From contig NC_092562.1 in NCBI RefSeq assembly GCF_037975245.1, positions 11,267,001 through 11,331,000 of the forward strand: a stretch of 64,000 nucleotides of DNA, written 5' to 3'. Below, in pieces: positions 37,379-47,981 of the stretch. Each line of letters begins with the position of its first letter. The stretch's first letter is position 1. The notes beneath the pieces were generated by a model that saw only the letters and a program-made list of their open reading frames with translations, was not told the origin of the DNA and ran no database searches. This stretch comes from Apostichopus japonicus (taxonomy: Eukaryota; Echinodermata; Holothuroidea; Aspidochirotida; Stichopodidae). Position numbers and translations under genes: made by a program.

Positions 37379-37417
37379 GCCTCTGAAGAAGATCCTGCGA
37401 GGATCGAAACGTCAGGT
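37379..37417 (+). ncRNA. Hammerhead-ribozyme-like motif, copy 2
   Basis: GCCT, CTGAAGA, one extra A, a perfect GATCCT-GCG-AGGATC hairpin, GAAAC, GTC, AGGT. GCCT and AGGT can form a short stem I. ACGT within GAAACGTC is palindromic, so stem III could form only between two molecules. The extra A before stem II departs from the consensus. Activity is not established. Confidence 0.45.
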
Positions 37418-38157
37418 CAACTTACTTTTACACACACTAATTTATTTTGGTCGGAAGAACCAACCATTATCTGGAGGTACGGTATATATCAGGCGCGTAT
37501 CCAGGATTTTCTAACCCGGGGGGCGCGAATTACTATCTAAGCGGAGCGCCACCATCGGTTGGCGCGGAGCGTACAAGAAAATTTCTGGTTTTGATACCCC
37601 CCCAGATCACCGGAAATGACACTTCTCGGGCTTGAAAATGACCAACCAAATGTACACTTTTGCCTGAGAACCAAGTATTTCCCAATTTTTTTTCCATCCA
37701 TAACCTTTTTGAAGATTGTCACCAGTCACACATCATGTTCGACCTCATTGCATGTCCTATGGATCATTGCTTTTGTAGGCGATTCTACGTCACGGCCCAC
37801 AATATCCGAAAGCCCCACTTTTCAAGGTTTTAAGCCCATTATTTGTTGAGAATTTGAAAATTTACATTTCTCGTGAATAAAAGTCACTTGAAAACATACC
37901 CATAATGTTGCACAAAATTCAATCTATGGACAACCAATAGGGAAAAACCTCCTTCAACCCCTAATAGACAGGTACAAATTGCACGAGTAGAGGAAAGTAT
38001 GATGAAGAATGTTGGTGAGGAAATTTTCGAAAATTCAGACACAGTTAATTTGTTGGTGTAGAAATATTAAAACCTCTTATTATGGCTATTATAAAACTTG
38101 GTTGAAGGAAATGAAAAATAGCAGATATTTCCGATATCAGGTATATCGAAACCGAAC

Positions 38158-38621
38158 ACTACACACATAGACGTAGGTCCCGTAGGAGGCGGGGCTGCAG
38201 CCCCCACCCCCCCCCCCCCGCAACCAATTTTTTTCCCATTTTTTTCGGGCACCTACTGAAAGAAAAATAAATAGCAATGAATAGCTTAAAAATTATCTCC
38301 TGGTAATTAAAATAAAGTTCTAAGATTGGCCGACATTACTACTGTAAAAGAAAGTTTGACATAAATGGATCTGTATGCTTTTTCTCCATCTGCATAAGAC
38401 ATTTGGTTGTTTACATTAGCATCCGGCGGTATACTGTGCTACTTTGACGGACCGTAAGGTACACTATGCCATGCAATGTAATGACCGATGCTTGCTTATA
38501 TGATATTGACATCGATATGTTGAACGTGCGCTTCGCGCGCGAAAAATTTTGGCTTTTTTTTCGGGCAAGTCGTTACAGCCCCAAATCCAATTGGGCTACG
38601 CCTTCGACTACACACATAGAC
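38158..38621. mobile_element. Insert flanked by 15-bp direct repeats
   Basis: ACTACACACATAGAC occurs exactly at 38158-38172 and 38607-38621. The intervening 434 bp begins GTAGGTCCCGTAGGAGGC and ends GGGCTACGCCTTCG. A target duplication of this length suits a retroposed (LINE/SINE-type) insert, but no reverse transcriptase or poly-A tail is visible. Confidence 0.55.
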
Positions 38622-38715
38622 AGTTTTTGAGGCTGTTCATCGTGGAACAGGCATTTCAATGCTCACTGATATGATGTTATATCTGCTCTTTGCTTTACAA
38701 ATTCGAACAGGCGTG

Positions 38716-38960
38716 AAGCGAGTAATTGCCAAGGGAGGGGCAAAGCCTGTATGCAAACTATCTAAGCGAAGCGCCACCATGAGTTGGCGCGAAGCGTACA
38801 AGAAAAATTTTCGCCGAAAATGCCTCCCAGATCGCTGGAAATGACACTTCCCAGGCCTTGTAAGTTGCATCTGAGCATTGTCTATTTTGAAATTACTAGC
38901 GATGTCATAAAGAAAATTTGCTCGGGGGGGGGGCCCTCGCCCCCTTCCCGAAATGCGTCA
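38716..38960. mobile_element. Fragment of the hAT-like MITE found intact at 43.5 kb
   Basis: Shares AAACTATCTAAGCG, GCGCCACCA, TGCCTCCCAGATCGCTGGAA and TAGCGATGTCATAAA-type words with 43530-43745, in order. The terminal CAGGCGCG repeats are absent here, so it is partial. A third, shorter relative starts at 37490. Confidence 0.75.
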
Positions 38961-39224
38961 TGTTCCCGACGACCCCGTCGAGTTCAAGACCAGCCACAGT
39001 TGGTTCCATATAGCACAATTGTACAATTGTTTAAGGCGTCCATACACACACGCGTTATGATAGATCATATATAGTATTTATATAGATACATTAGTGAGAG
39101 AGGAAACATGGGAACGTCAAAAATGGAGTTGTTGGTGTAAGGGGTAGGGTGAGGCGCACACCCCCTCCGTAATCCTTGATCTGTCACTGGCTACCCTGTG
39201 TATATAATAGGGAAAAGCGCTTTA

Positions 39225-39405
39225 ACTATGACTGTTCCTCTTTCTCTTCCCGAAGTCTTGGCTATCTTCTACTCCCTCCCTTTCTCCTTTTTCTCTTTTT
39301 TTTCTTCTTCTTTTCCCTTCCTTTCTCTCCTCCTTTTCTTTTTCCCGCTCCTTTTCCCTTTTTTCTTCTCTTTTTTTCTCTCCTCTTTTTCTTACCCGGG
39401 GGGCG
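39225..39405. repeat. Long pyrimidine (CT/TTC) tract
   Basis: About 180 bp almost wholly C and T on the plus strand. Open frames across it are low-complexity artefacts. Could adopt triplex DNA. Confidence 0.85.
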
Positions 39406-39783
39406 CGCGCCCCCAACGCCCCCCCCCCGGATACGCACCTGTATATGTTGCTCTTTTTTCTTCTTTAATCTGTAAAATCATATTTTTTATTAATTCAAAT
39501 GCTATTTAACTTTATAATTGTAAGTGAAGTGACATATAGTTTATTCAGTAATTCAAGTACGATTTTATTCTGATGAATATTTGTTTTATAATGGTACCCC
39601 CCCCCCCCCCCCCCCGGCAAATGTAGTCTTTGTTGATATCTCTACACATGTACGTGTGCATGTGCATGTAACTGTCACATCTGATCTGAGTGAAGAGAAG
39701 ATAAAATACATATTTTATGTGAGCACAAACACGTTGGATTATTATTTGGGTGTTCCACGGAGCTCAAAAATCCGATGGATCTA

Positions 39784-42251
39784 AAAAGTGCTCTCTAAGT
39801 ATCGCCTTGATTGACTCAGTTGCTGTCAGTTGATCTGCTTGAGTAATTTAAATTCTTCCAAGGTCACTAATGGAGAACTTGGGGAACAACACAAACTGCT
39901 ACTTATTGTACAATAATGTGGATGTAGCCGGCCAAAAACGCAGTGACCAGGCGTAAATATATTTTTAAGTTTGGGAAGATTACAAGTGGCACCTTCAAAT
40001 GAGGGTAGGGCCGGTTTACTCTGAGATCGTGGGGACAACTTAAAAAGGCGGAATGCTCACACAAAAACAAACAAATAAAGGTAAAGTGGTGTGTTTACTA
40101 TGCACATGGACGTTGTATTAATATCAATGGGGGTACTTAATGTGAAACTTAATGTGAAACTATATAAATGGGTGTAACTTACATATCTCGGAACTCTTAC
40201 TTCTTATAACGACTCCACTGAACTTAAAAAAAAAATAATACTTATCAGTCCCAACGAAATAATAACAAAATCGCGGCGCGGGTCGACCAAATACAATTTG
40301 AAAACGAAATTGTCTCCTTGGGGAACTTCTAGGGCGGGTCACTTAATTGGGGACGTCTCTGGATGGGTGGTTCTCTGGATAGCTCGCGACTCGGGGAAAT
40401 AACATCTTGTGGCGTCTCAGCTTGGGGCGTCTTTAGGAGAGACTGTTAATCACTCGGGTTGGGTCATCTCAGGGGTTCACTTCTGGATCCAAACAAGGAC
40501 GTAGAATTAAAATGGGGATTTATAGTTCCATCACAACAGAAAATTAGTACAACAAATAATAGGGTTACCAGATATTAGCACAGGATGAAATATAGTTCTG
40601 CCTCCATTGGTACAGCTTCGTGTGATTAACTTTCATTAAATATGAAATTTCCTTGTAAAACAGTTCCAGGTATTTACTAAAATAGAATATCAATTTGTAA
40701 AACAAGCTCCAGGTATTCACTAAATTTCTATAAAAACTCCATGGGTAAATAGCTTCAAGTGTCCATTTAACTTCTAATTAATTTAATACTGGTCCTCTAC
40801 TCTATTACTGGTGAAGTTAGTCTAAGAAAATAATTATGATCTCGTGCCCAACCATCAGTTTCAAACTTAATCCGTCCCCTCTTCTTCTCTAACTATTACA
40901 AACTCGGCGTCAGTGTCTTTTCTTAATTTTCCCCCTACAATGATACCCTATTCACTCCATCCCATAATAATAAGAATACATCCCATAATAATAGTACAAG
41001 GCAACTCACACATGACCATCTTTAACCAATTAAACACAAAGGTTGGTTCATTGAATATTCATGATTTAGCCTTTGTCTCAACATTCCCCCTCTTACTCTA
41101 GACCAGCTTGCCCTCCACTTCCTGGTATCTGAGGTCCAGTGACCAACCAGCTGTCAATTAAATAATTTACCAGACACATTACTTAACTTAAGGTGTCCTT
41201 GGGTACATTTAAAATAATCATCCATCACCAAAACATTCCTATCTAACCAAAAAAGTTATAAAACTGTCCATTTAACCCACAGTTCTGAACAGGATAGACT
41301 GTTGGAGCCATTCATATATTCCTAGAAAATGGGACCACACAAACAATTACTTAGTTAAAGAAAAAGACAGGTCGCACAGGGCCACCCGACCACTAACTGT
41401 TGCCATGTAGTAGTTAGTAATAAATTGAAAATTAAGGGAACTAAAGGTTATTCATTGTCAAATGAATAGAAACAAAAATAAGAAAATGAAAGAAAATGAT
41501 TAAATGGATAAAAACAAAAGTAGGAAAATAAAAGAAAATGATAACTATACATAACATTAACCAGGTTATGCTCTGGTTACATGGACACATATTGTCACCA
41601 ATCAAACCAAAAGTTTTGTGAGTTTGATTTTATTTGACCTACAGTTACAGCACAAAATCGCACACTCATAATGAAAGTGTAAATATTGAGTTAAATTTGA
41701 GTTAATATTTACTAACATTGCATTTCAGTACACCAGATAATATGATGTTTTCTCCATATCAAGACAACCTCAAGTCCTAAAGTGTCTCTAGATAGTCCAA
41801 GCAAGGCAAATTTTTTTGGGCTGTCTTTCAGAAAAGCAGTTCTACTTTTGGGTTGTCCGAACAGCAAATTTGTCCGAAAACTGCAGCAGAAACAACAAAG
41901 AATATCAAATATGTACACTGTAGGCACTAGGCGAGATGTGCAGGTTTGGTGAACAGACCACCAGCTCTGGATTAGTAAAACTCCTCTTCAGATGGATAAT
42001 AGGCCTACCACTGTGCTTTTTTAACTTATTTACTCCAAAGTGATGGAAGGTGATAAAAATATATATCATTTCTTGAGGTATTTAGTTACAATGCAATCTG
42101 AATTTGATGTACACAATTAGTTGTCTCCCTGAAAGACCTCTAAAGCTGGTTTTGGTCATATGGTTTGACTGGACATCCATTAAAAATTTGCTCTACCAGG
42201 TTTTACTGCGTATAGTTCTTTAGGGACATAATGCCTCCAGAGAGTGTAATA
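39784..42251. other. Intergenic stretch between element nest and DNAJC28-like gene
   Basis: No gene recognised. Around 41442-41545 there is a short A-rich duplication (AACAAAAATAAGAAAATGAA type, two copies), and at 41945-42190 a dispersed repeat copy. Confidence 0.5.
41945..42190 (+). repeat. Dispersed repeat, copy 2
   Basis: Same element as in FDX2 intron 3 (22985-23245), sharing AGGCCTACCACT and CAATCTGAATTTGATGTA. Lies just downstream of the DNAJC28-like stop codon. Confidence 0.55.
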
Positions 42252-43118
42252 TTAATCTGTTTGTCTTAGTATTCTGTTAAAGAACCTCTCAGTAAACTGA
42301 CTCAGTGTAGACTTTTTGATGTTTTGATTTGTAATCTTTGGCTCTTCAATCCTTGTTAAATCCTCTGAAACCTTCATACTTTTGGCATGCTCTTTGTAAC
42401 GATCTAGCACTTTTTCAAGCTCTCGCTCTGGTCGCAGGAGAGCCTTTTGCAACCTCAAGGAAGGTACTGATAGATTAAAATTGACAATTATTTTATTGAC
42501 ACCTTTCACCTCATCTGAAAACTCTGAGACCAAACCAGCCAATTTCTTTCGGTTAAAATCGTTGAGAGGTTCAGGACCTAACTTCAACCTCTCCCGAAAG
42601 AGCCTAGATTTACATTCGGCGAGATCTTCTTTGGCTTCTCGCTCCAGAGTTACAAACTCTGGAGCAGCTCCATTATTCTTCAGGACCCGGTTAAGATTGT
42701 ACTGGTGTATGTCTATATAAGGGGACACTGGTTTAGGTGGAATGGGTTTACCCCTGCCAGGAAGATCTTCAAAATCACCATGTTCCACGGATTGGTGAAT
42801 CATATCTTCCACTAATCGTTCTATTGTACCGGTCAGTTGGCCTCTGTCCCCAAACCTATTTTGTTTTAATAGAGACCCAGCCTTGCCATCTGCAGATTCA
42901 TCGTCCTGGTGATCTGTTTCTGACATCTCCTCCACGGCTTTGTTTACTCGATGTAACCTGTAGCTGTCCGCAACTTTACTAGGAGGTCCAAAACCGCCAA
43001 AGGTTCTGTGAAAGTTCCTTTGAAAATTACTGACATCATGTCGCCACATCCATATTCTATACCCCAAACCTCCACAGTTGGGTCTACCGAAGACAAGAAG
43101 ACATTTGCATGACATCAT
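42252..43118 (-). CDS. DNAJC28-like paralogue lacking the J domain (DUF1992 protein)
   Basis: A 288-residue single-exon CDS, clearly paralogous to the gene at 31.9-33.1 kb and on the same strand. Residues 1-39 resemble a mitochondrial leader ending QRNFHRT, matching HRNFYRT (31-37) of DNAJC28. The next residues FGGFGPPSK match YGGFGFGSPS (141-150) of the paralogue, so about 100 residues containing the J domain and acidic linker are absent. DUF1992 region about 98-225 is well conserved (TIERLVEDMIHQS, GDFEDLPGRGKPIPP, RERLKLGPEPLNDFN). The frame is intact over its whole length, so it is probably under selection. TTTCTGTCCATAG just before the start on the minus strand may be a 5' UTR splice acceptor. 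Cannot act as an Hsp70 co-chaperone through HPD. Confidence 0.88.
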   Translation of the reverse strand: MMSCKCLLVFGRPNCGGLGYRIWMWRHDVSNFQRNFHRTFGGFGPPSKVADSYRLHRVNKAVEEMSETDHQDDESADGKAGSLLKQNRFGDRGQLTGTIERLVEDMIHQSVEHGDFEDLPGRGKPIPPKPVSPYIDIHQYNLNRVLKNNGAAPEFVTLEREAKEDLAECKSRLFRERLKLGPEPLNDFNRKKLAGLVSEFSDEVKGVNKIIVNFNLSVPSLRLQKALLRPERELEKVLDRYKEHAKSMKVSEDLTRIEEPKITNQNIKKSTLSQFTERFFNRILRQTD

Positions 43119-43480
43119 TACCTCTATGGACAGAAAATGGTTCTAAGGTTTAGATCTTCTCATATGAACAGGATGATTTAAACTCTGGTCTTGAGCAATG
43201 AATTTCTGTGTGTAAAAAGGAAACAGAGACAAAATAAATCAAATTTTAATTTAAGAAATGAAAATAAAGGCAAATATTACCAACATTTTACAGGAATTAC
43301 AAGATCAGAAAGTTCTACATGGGCATTGTCAGAACATCCTATTTATGATTTATAGTTTGATTAAAGAGTTGCTACAATATCTTAGGAGTTCATAGACAGC
43401 ATTATTTGCATTTGAAAATTATTAGGGCGGAAGAAAATTTGCATATGGATCTCATGTTGTTTGGCCTGCAGTACTCTGTC

Positions 43481-43764
43481 CAGGCGCGTAGCCAGGAGTT
43501 TGCCAAGGGAGGGGCGAAACTGTAGATTCGGCATTGCAAACTATCTAAGCGTAGCGCCACCACGGTTGGCGTGAAGCGTTCAAGAAAATTTTGGCTGAAA
43601 ATGCCTCCCAGATCGCTGGAAATGGCACTTCCCAGGCCTTGTTAGTTGCATCTTAGCATTTTCTCTTTTGAAAATACTAGCGATATCATAAAAACATTAA
43701 AAAAATATATAAAAAATATGCTCAAGGGGGGGCGGCTGCCCCCCCCCCCTTGGCTACGCGCCTG
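43481..43764. mobile_element. hAT-like MITE with CAGGCGCGTAGCCAGG termini
   Basis: Left end CAGGCGCGTAGCCAGG, right end CTTGGCTACGCGCCTG. Flanks are ACTCTGTC (43473-43480) and ACTATGTC (43765-43772), an 8-bp target duplication with one mismatch. 284 bp, ends with a G/C-rich tract, no transposase. It sits about 360 bp upstream of the DNAJC28-like start. Confidence 0.85.
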
Positions 43765-43772
43765 ACTATGTC

Positions 43773-45565
43773 CAAGTTGGCTTACCAGTATAAACAAGCA
43801 GTAGATTAGAAGGACACTAAAGCTGGCCTCAAACTGTTGGGACTAAAGTCAACCCAACTCAGCCTGACCATCATGTCTACTTCTCAGTGGTAATAAAGAC
43901 AGATGGTCTTTTATGATTTTAGATGTCTCTTTATAACAACTGACCCTACAAACTTCTGAGTCCTTTTTGACTACTTATGATTTTACTAAATAAAAAGAAC
44001 CTTAAATGCTTAGAATTGCTTCCTGATGATCATAAAACAATTTAAAGTGATGATGTTGCTCTGATTTTGGCATTGTTTGACAAATTAAGAATGTCTCAAT
44101 ATTATCAGAAAGCATCTGATATTGGGATGACAAGTTGCAACTTAGCAAGCAACTTCCTGACATGTACGGTTTTATTTGCATCTATCCTTATATCTATACT
44201 CTTATATAAGCATGATAAAAACTATATACCTAGGATGTTACCATTAGTTATACCTTCTTCAATCTTTTGAGTTTTGGGACTATTACTATACTTGACAATA
44301 TAGGCAGCACTCACTACCGATATAGCCTACATCTTTAAATTGTAAAGATAAATTTCTTTCAACAGTTACACGTATGAAAAGACCTCCATTTAGACCAACA
44401 AAATGGCTTATCATTGCTTTATTCTAGCCTTATTATTATTTTGTCAGGAACATTGTTTGACTAACAAATGTGACAAGTTGGCTACATGAAAGATACACAA
44501 TTTTGAATGCATGCCACAAACAACATGACCTAGGCCTTATAAGTTTTGGTAACATTTCATTTTGTAACTGATGGTTAGGTTTTTGCACTGTAATAGCGTC
44601 GTATATACATCTTTGCAGAGCGTTAACTTACTGTCGAGAGGTAGGCTAACCTTTCTAATACACAAGCGGGACGTAGTATTGCTAACTCTGCTAACGCGCA
44701 CAAGTACGTTAGGTTAAGCCTAGAATAGGTCAGTAATAGTGATTTACGCAACCTCCAACGATCGAGTGATTTATACGATCACCCATATCACGAATTACGT
44801 GCACCTTAAACTTGGTATATTACCTTACCACCGTGCGCACAGGCGAAATCACCTAAACGGTTGAATAGTGGTTTCATCCAGGTTGTAATATGTTTTCTTG
44901 ACTTGCAGTTACTATCACGTTCAGTCCGGTGTTGCTGTTTTATGTGAATTGAAGATTGTCCCTCTATCTCACGTGTGTAAACAAATATTGCGTAATCAGT
45001 TCAAGGTACAGTAGGTGTAGCTGTCTCACACAGCTGTTTTCAACGAGGGGCAAAGAAAGGGTCATTGATAAGTGGTCGGAAGATAAAAGAAAGGGTGCAT
45101 ATGGCATTTGACTTGTAACCCAGTCCCGTCCTCAAGAAACATTAGTATTGTCAACAAACAACTAAGAAAGTCAAATAATACCCCAACTAATTCAACCAAT
45201 TATTCAATTAATAGACTAACAACCTCAAAATATTTGCCTGTTTGCCTTATTAAGCACTCTGCAATGTCTGAAGTAGTTGGGGATGCAGAACCCGCAGGAA
45301 AGTTCTTGCGAATGATCTTTAATCAAACTGTAAATTGGGAATAATTGATCTCTTAGGAATCATAAATAAATCGACATGGTAGGTATGGGTTAATGAAAGC
45401 AAAAAATACGAAAGAAAATTAAACTAGTAGTTAATCATATGTTCGTAATCTGTATATCATTGTTACTTCATTCATTTTCTATCTTTTAGTAGAAAGAACA
45501 TTTGATGTAGGCTACTCTGAAATACATTAAACAATTTTTTTCATTTAAAAGCACCGCCCGAATCG
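43773..45565. other. Intergenic stretch, no gene recognised
   Basis: AT-rich; open frames up to 78 codons have no recognisable family. No terminal repeats or arrays seen. Confidence 0.45.
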
Positions 45566-46202
45566 TAAGCCATTTTAACATTTAATCGGGAATTTTAGAT
45601 AGCTGAAATTGTTTCTTATTCGAGTTATATCTACAATTCTATTTCAGATATCTGAAATTGAATTCGAGATATCTAATATGCATTTCAAGATATCTAAAAT
45701 GCATTTCGAGATATCTGAAATTGAATGCTAGATATCTGAAATTGAATTTGATATATATATCTGAGATTCTATTTCGAATATCTGACATTGAATTCGAGAT
45801 ATCTGAATTGGAATTTCAGATATCTCAAATTCTCTGGTATTTCGAGATATCTGAAATTGATTTTAAGATATCTGCAATTAATTGTAGATATCTTAAATAA
45901 ATTGGAGATATCTTAAATTGAATTCATGATATTTAAAATGGATTTCGAGATATATGAATTTCAATTTGATATATCTGAAATTCTATTTCAAATATCTGAA
46001 ATTGGATTCGAGATATCTGAATTAGAATTTCAGATATCTCAAATTTTCTGGTATTTCGAGATATCTGAAATTGATTTTAAGATATCTACAATTAATTGTA
46101 GATATCTTAAATAAATTTGAGATATCTGAATTTAAATTTGAGATATCTAAAATTGAAGTCGAGATACCTGGAAGTCCTGATTAAATGTTAAAACGGCTTT
46201 CC
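45566..46202. mobile_element. TIR-bounded element filled with a ~20-bp GATATC array
   Basis: The ends AAGCCATTTTAACATTTAAT (45567) and ATTAAATGTTAAAACGGCTT (near 46199) form an inverted repeat of about 25 bp. Between them are about 18 exact GATATC palindromes plus degenerate ones, spaced about 20 bp, in the context GAGATATCTGAAATTGAATT. A higher-order copy of about 205 bp is visible (45810-45915 versus 46020-46125). Open frames through it are translation artefacts. Confidence 0.8.
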
Positions 46203-47981
46203 ATACGCCCGCTTCGATCCAGTTTCATCCCCAATTGGGACAGCCCCTCGGCTCCATCATCGAGTTTTAAACTGAGATTGAATGGAATTTATCGCTTCAA
46301 TGGGTTTTCGCCAGAATCTGAAATTATTGAACCATGACGGCACGAATTGGTTCGTTCATACAATTACAGTAGACGTGACTAATTAAAGAGACGAAGGAAT
46401 TTTTCATTGGTACAGTTCAAGCCCATAACGTTATGAGTACATGATGAATTGATGTATGTCTGACAAACTTTTACTAGGCTATTTAGCATAGGCATACTGT
46501 CAACAGTCTGTGTACGGTAGCACAGATTAACTCTTTTACAGAACGTGATACCAGTCCCAATTTCTGAGTAAGTAAAGGAGATTAAATCTTTTACAGCTTT
46601 ACATCTGTAAGCAAAAGTTGTTTAAAGACCACAATAGGTCTTCTGATGTTGCTTCTAAGGACAAGTCTTTTTAGGACGAAATTAATTAGGCCTAAATAAA
46701 GGTAACGTTAGACCCAACACTAAGTTACAGTATAGTATAGGCCTAGCCTATAGTCCGTGTCCCACAGCCCTAGCATGAGTGAGTGAGTGTTACTGGTAAT
46801 GAGGTGCAAAAGTACTTGGCAGTATGCCTAACTTTATTGGAATGGTGTAAGGTCTGCTACTCATTTCATTCGGTATGGTACTAGCTAATGCTTAATGGGA
46901 TCCAATCTTGTGAAATTCTGCCATACAGTAGGTATACATACCCCCATGATACCTTTCTGCCATAGGTTACAAGCCTTTCAGTTTCGGCCATGGTGGAAAG
47001 GCTTGAAACCTATGGCGGTTTAGACCAAATTGCAGTTATTCGTGCAAAGAAATTATTAATGTAAATTATTTTTATAAAGGGAAAAACATGGGATATATTT
47101 TGCCCCTTACTAGGTCAAACTGGGTTTCAGATGAAGTTCAAAGTCATTAACACACTCTGCAGATATTTTATTAATGTGATCAATACATGTTATAAATGTC
47201 ACAAAGGGTAAACATCTGGTACATGGATGAAGGTATATGTGAACGATATACATTTATACAATCATCAGTTTAACAGTTACTGAGGGTACCGCTAGGCTAG
47301 GTAGGTAAGTTGTACTGTGTGACTGTTGTTTTGAGTCTGGCTTTTGTGTAACTTGTCGAATGTAACTTTCCCAACAGTTAACCTAATCCAAGTAAACTTT
47401 CATTCATCCTATATGATGACACATGAAATTGTCAGTTATTTATAAGCCAGAAGGTTTCAGTAGATACAGAGAATTTAACATATAAAATTAATGCCACCAA
47501 GACTTAGTGTAAATAAGGTATTTGATCAAAAGCTTATGAAAAAATATGTAAGTACTGTACAGTACATCACCATAAAGAATATAAATTCCAAATCGGACAG
47601 ACAGTTGCAGAGATATTTACAAGAAGTTTACGGTAAGCCCTGCCCACTCTTTAATATTCATGAGTTGAGGACAAAATTTAAAGGGGCCATCTACTCACCA
47701 TAGGTCATCTACCTACCAAGTATGATATTGAAATTGAAATTCCCCAAACTGAATCAAATTGAAGTTACTGCGAATCCAGATATACAGAATTGCTTGACTC
47801 ATTACAAGACTCCATTATAAGTTAGCCTTTGCTCAATTAAAGTTGTATATATGTGACTTATAGTACTGTATGTAATATTTTCTTCCATCTTTTGACCTAC
47901 AGCTACAGCTAAGAGTATCTCATGATATATTACTGATAGGATAGCTGCATTCAGTAACGCTGAACATCAGCCCCTGAGACG
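46203..47981. other. Upstream region of the PTP gene
   Basis: Contains the hairpin at 46957-47018 and the presumed PTP promoter and 5' UTR. A likely 5' UTR splice acceptor (TTTTGACCTACAG) is at 47890-47902. No other gene was recognised. Confidence 0.45.
46957..47018. ncRNA. Pre-miRNA-like hairpin (candidate)
   Basis: The 21-nt arm at 46959-46979 (GCCATAGGTTACAAGCCTTTC has one A) pairs with 46996-47016 with a single mismatch around a 16-nt loop; two more outer pairs are possible. Size and shape resemble a short pre-miRNA, but the near-perfect palindrome could also be a small mobile-element relic. Confidence 0.35.

Larger units (their letters stand above)
37207..39783. mobile_element. 2.6-kb composite element bounded by an exact 36-bp inverted repeat
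   Basis: TAGATCCATCGGATTTTTGA and the following 16 bases at 37207-37242 are matched exactly by the reverse complement at 39748-39783. The TA at each edge could be a Tc1/mariner-type target duplication. Inside are, in order: a hammerhead-like motif (37379-37417), a CAGGCGCGTATCCAGG end (37490), an insert flanked by 15-bp direct repeats (38158-38621), a hAT-MITE fragment, a pyrimidine tract, the reverse end CCGGATACGCACCTG (39426-39440) and a poly-C run. No intact transposase frame. Confidence 0.7.

Noticed and set aside
37490-39440. A single hAT element from CAGGCGCGTATCC (37490) to GGATACGCACCTG (39440)
   Set aside because: The ends are similar but the flanking 8-mers (GTATATAT and TATATGTT) do not form a target duplication, so they may be ends of different copies.
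39176-39509. Phe/Ser/Pro-rich frames of about 100 codons
   Set aside because: Translation of the long pyrimidine tract; low complexity.
42252-43118. Treating the DNAJC28-like gene as a pseudogene
   Set aside because: 288 uninterrupted codons, a plausible leader and conserved DUF1992 blocks argue for a working gene despite J-domain loss.
45658-46114. Open frames encoding repeated ISRYLK / EISEI peptides
   Set aside because: They are translations of the GATATC array and change phase with indels.
47491-47703. 70-codon frame upstream of the PTP gene
   Set aside because: No domain recognised, and no splice or promoter evidence links it to the PTP gene.
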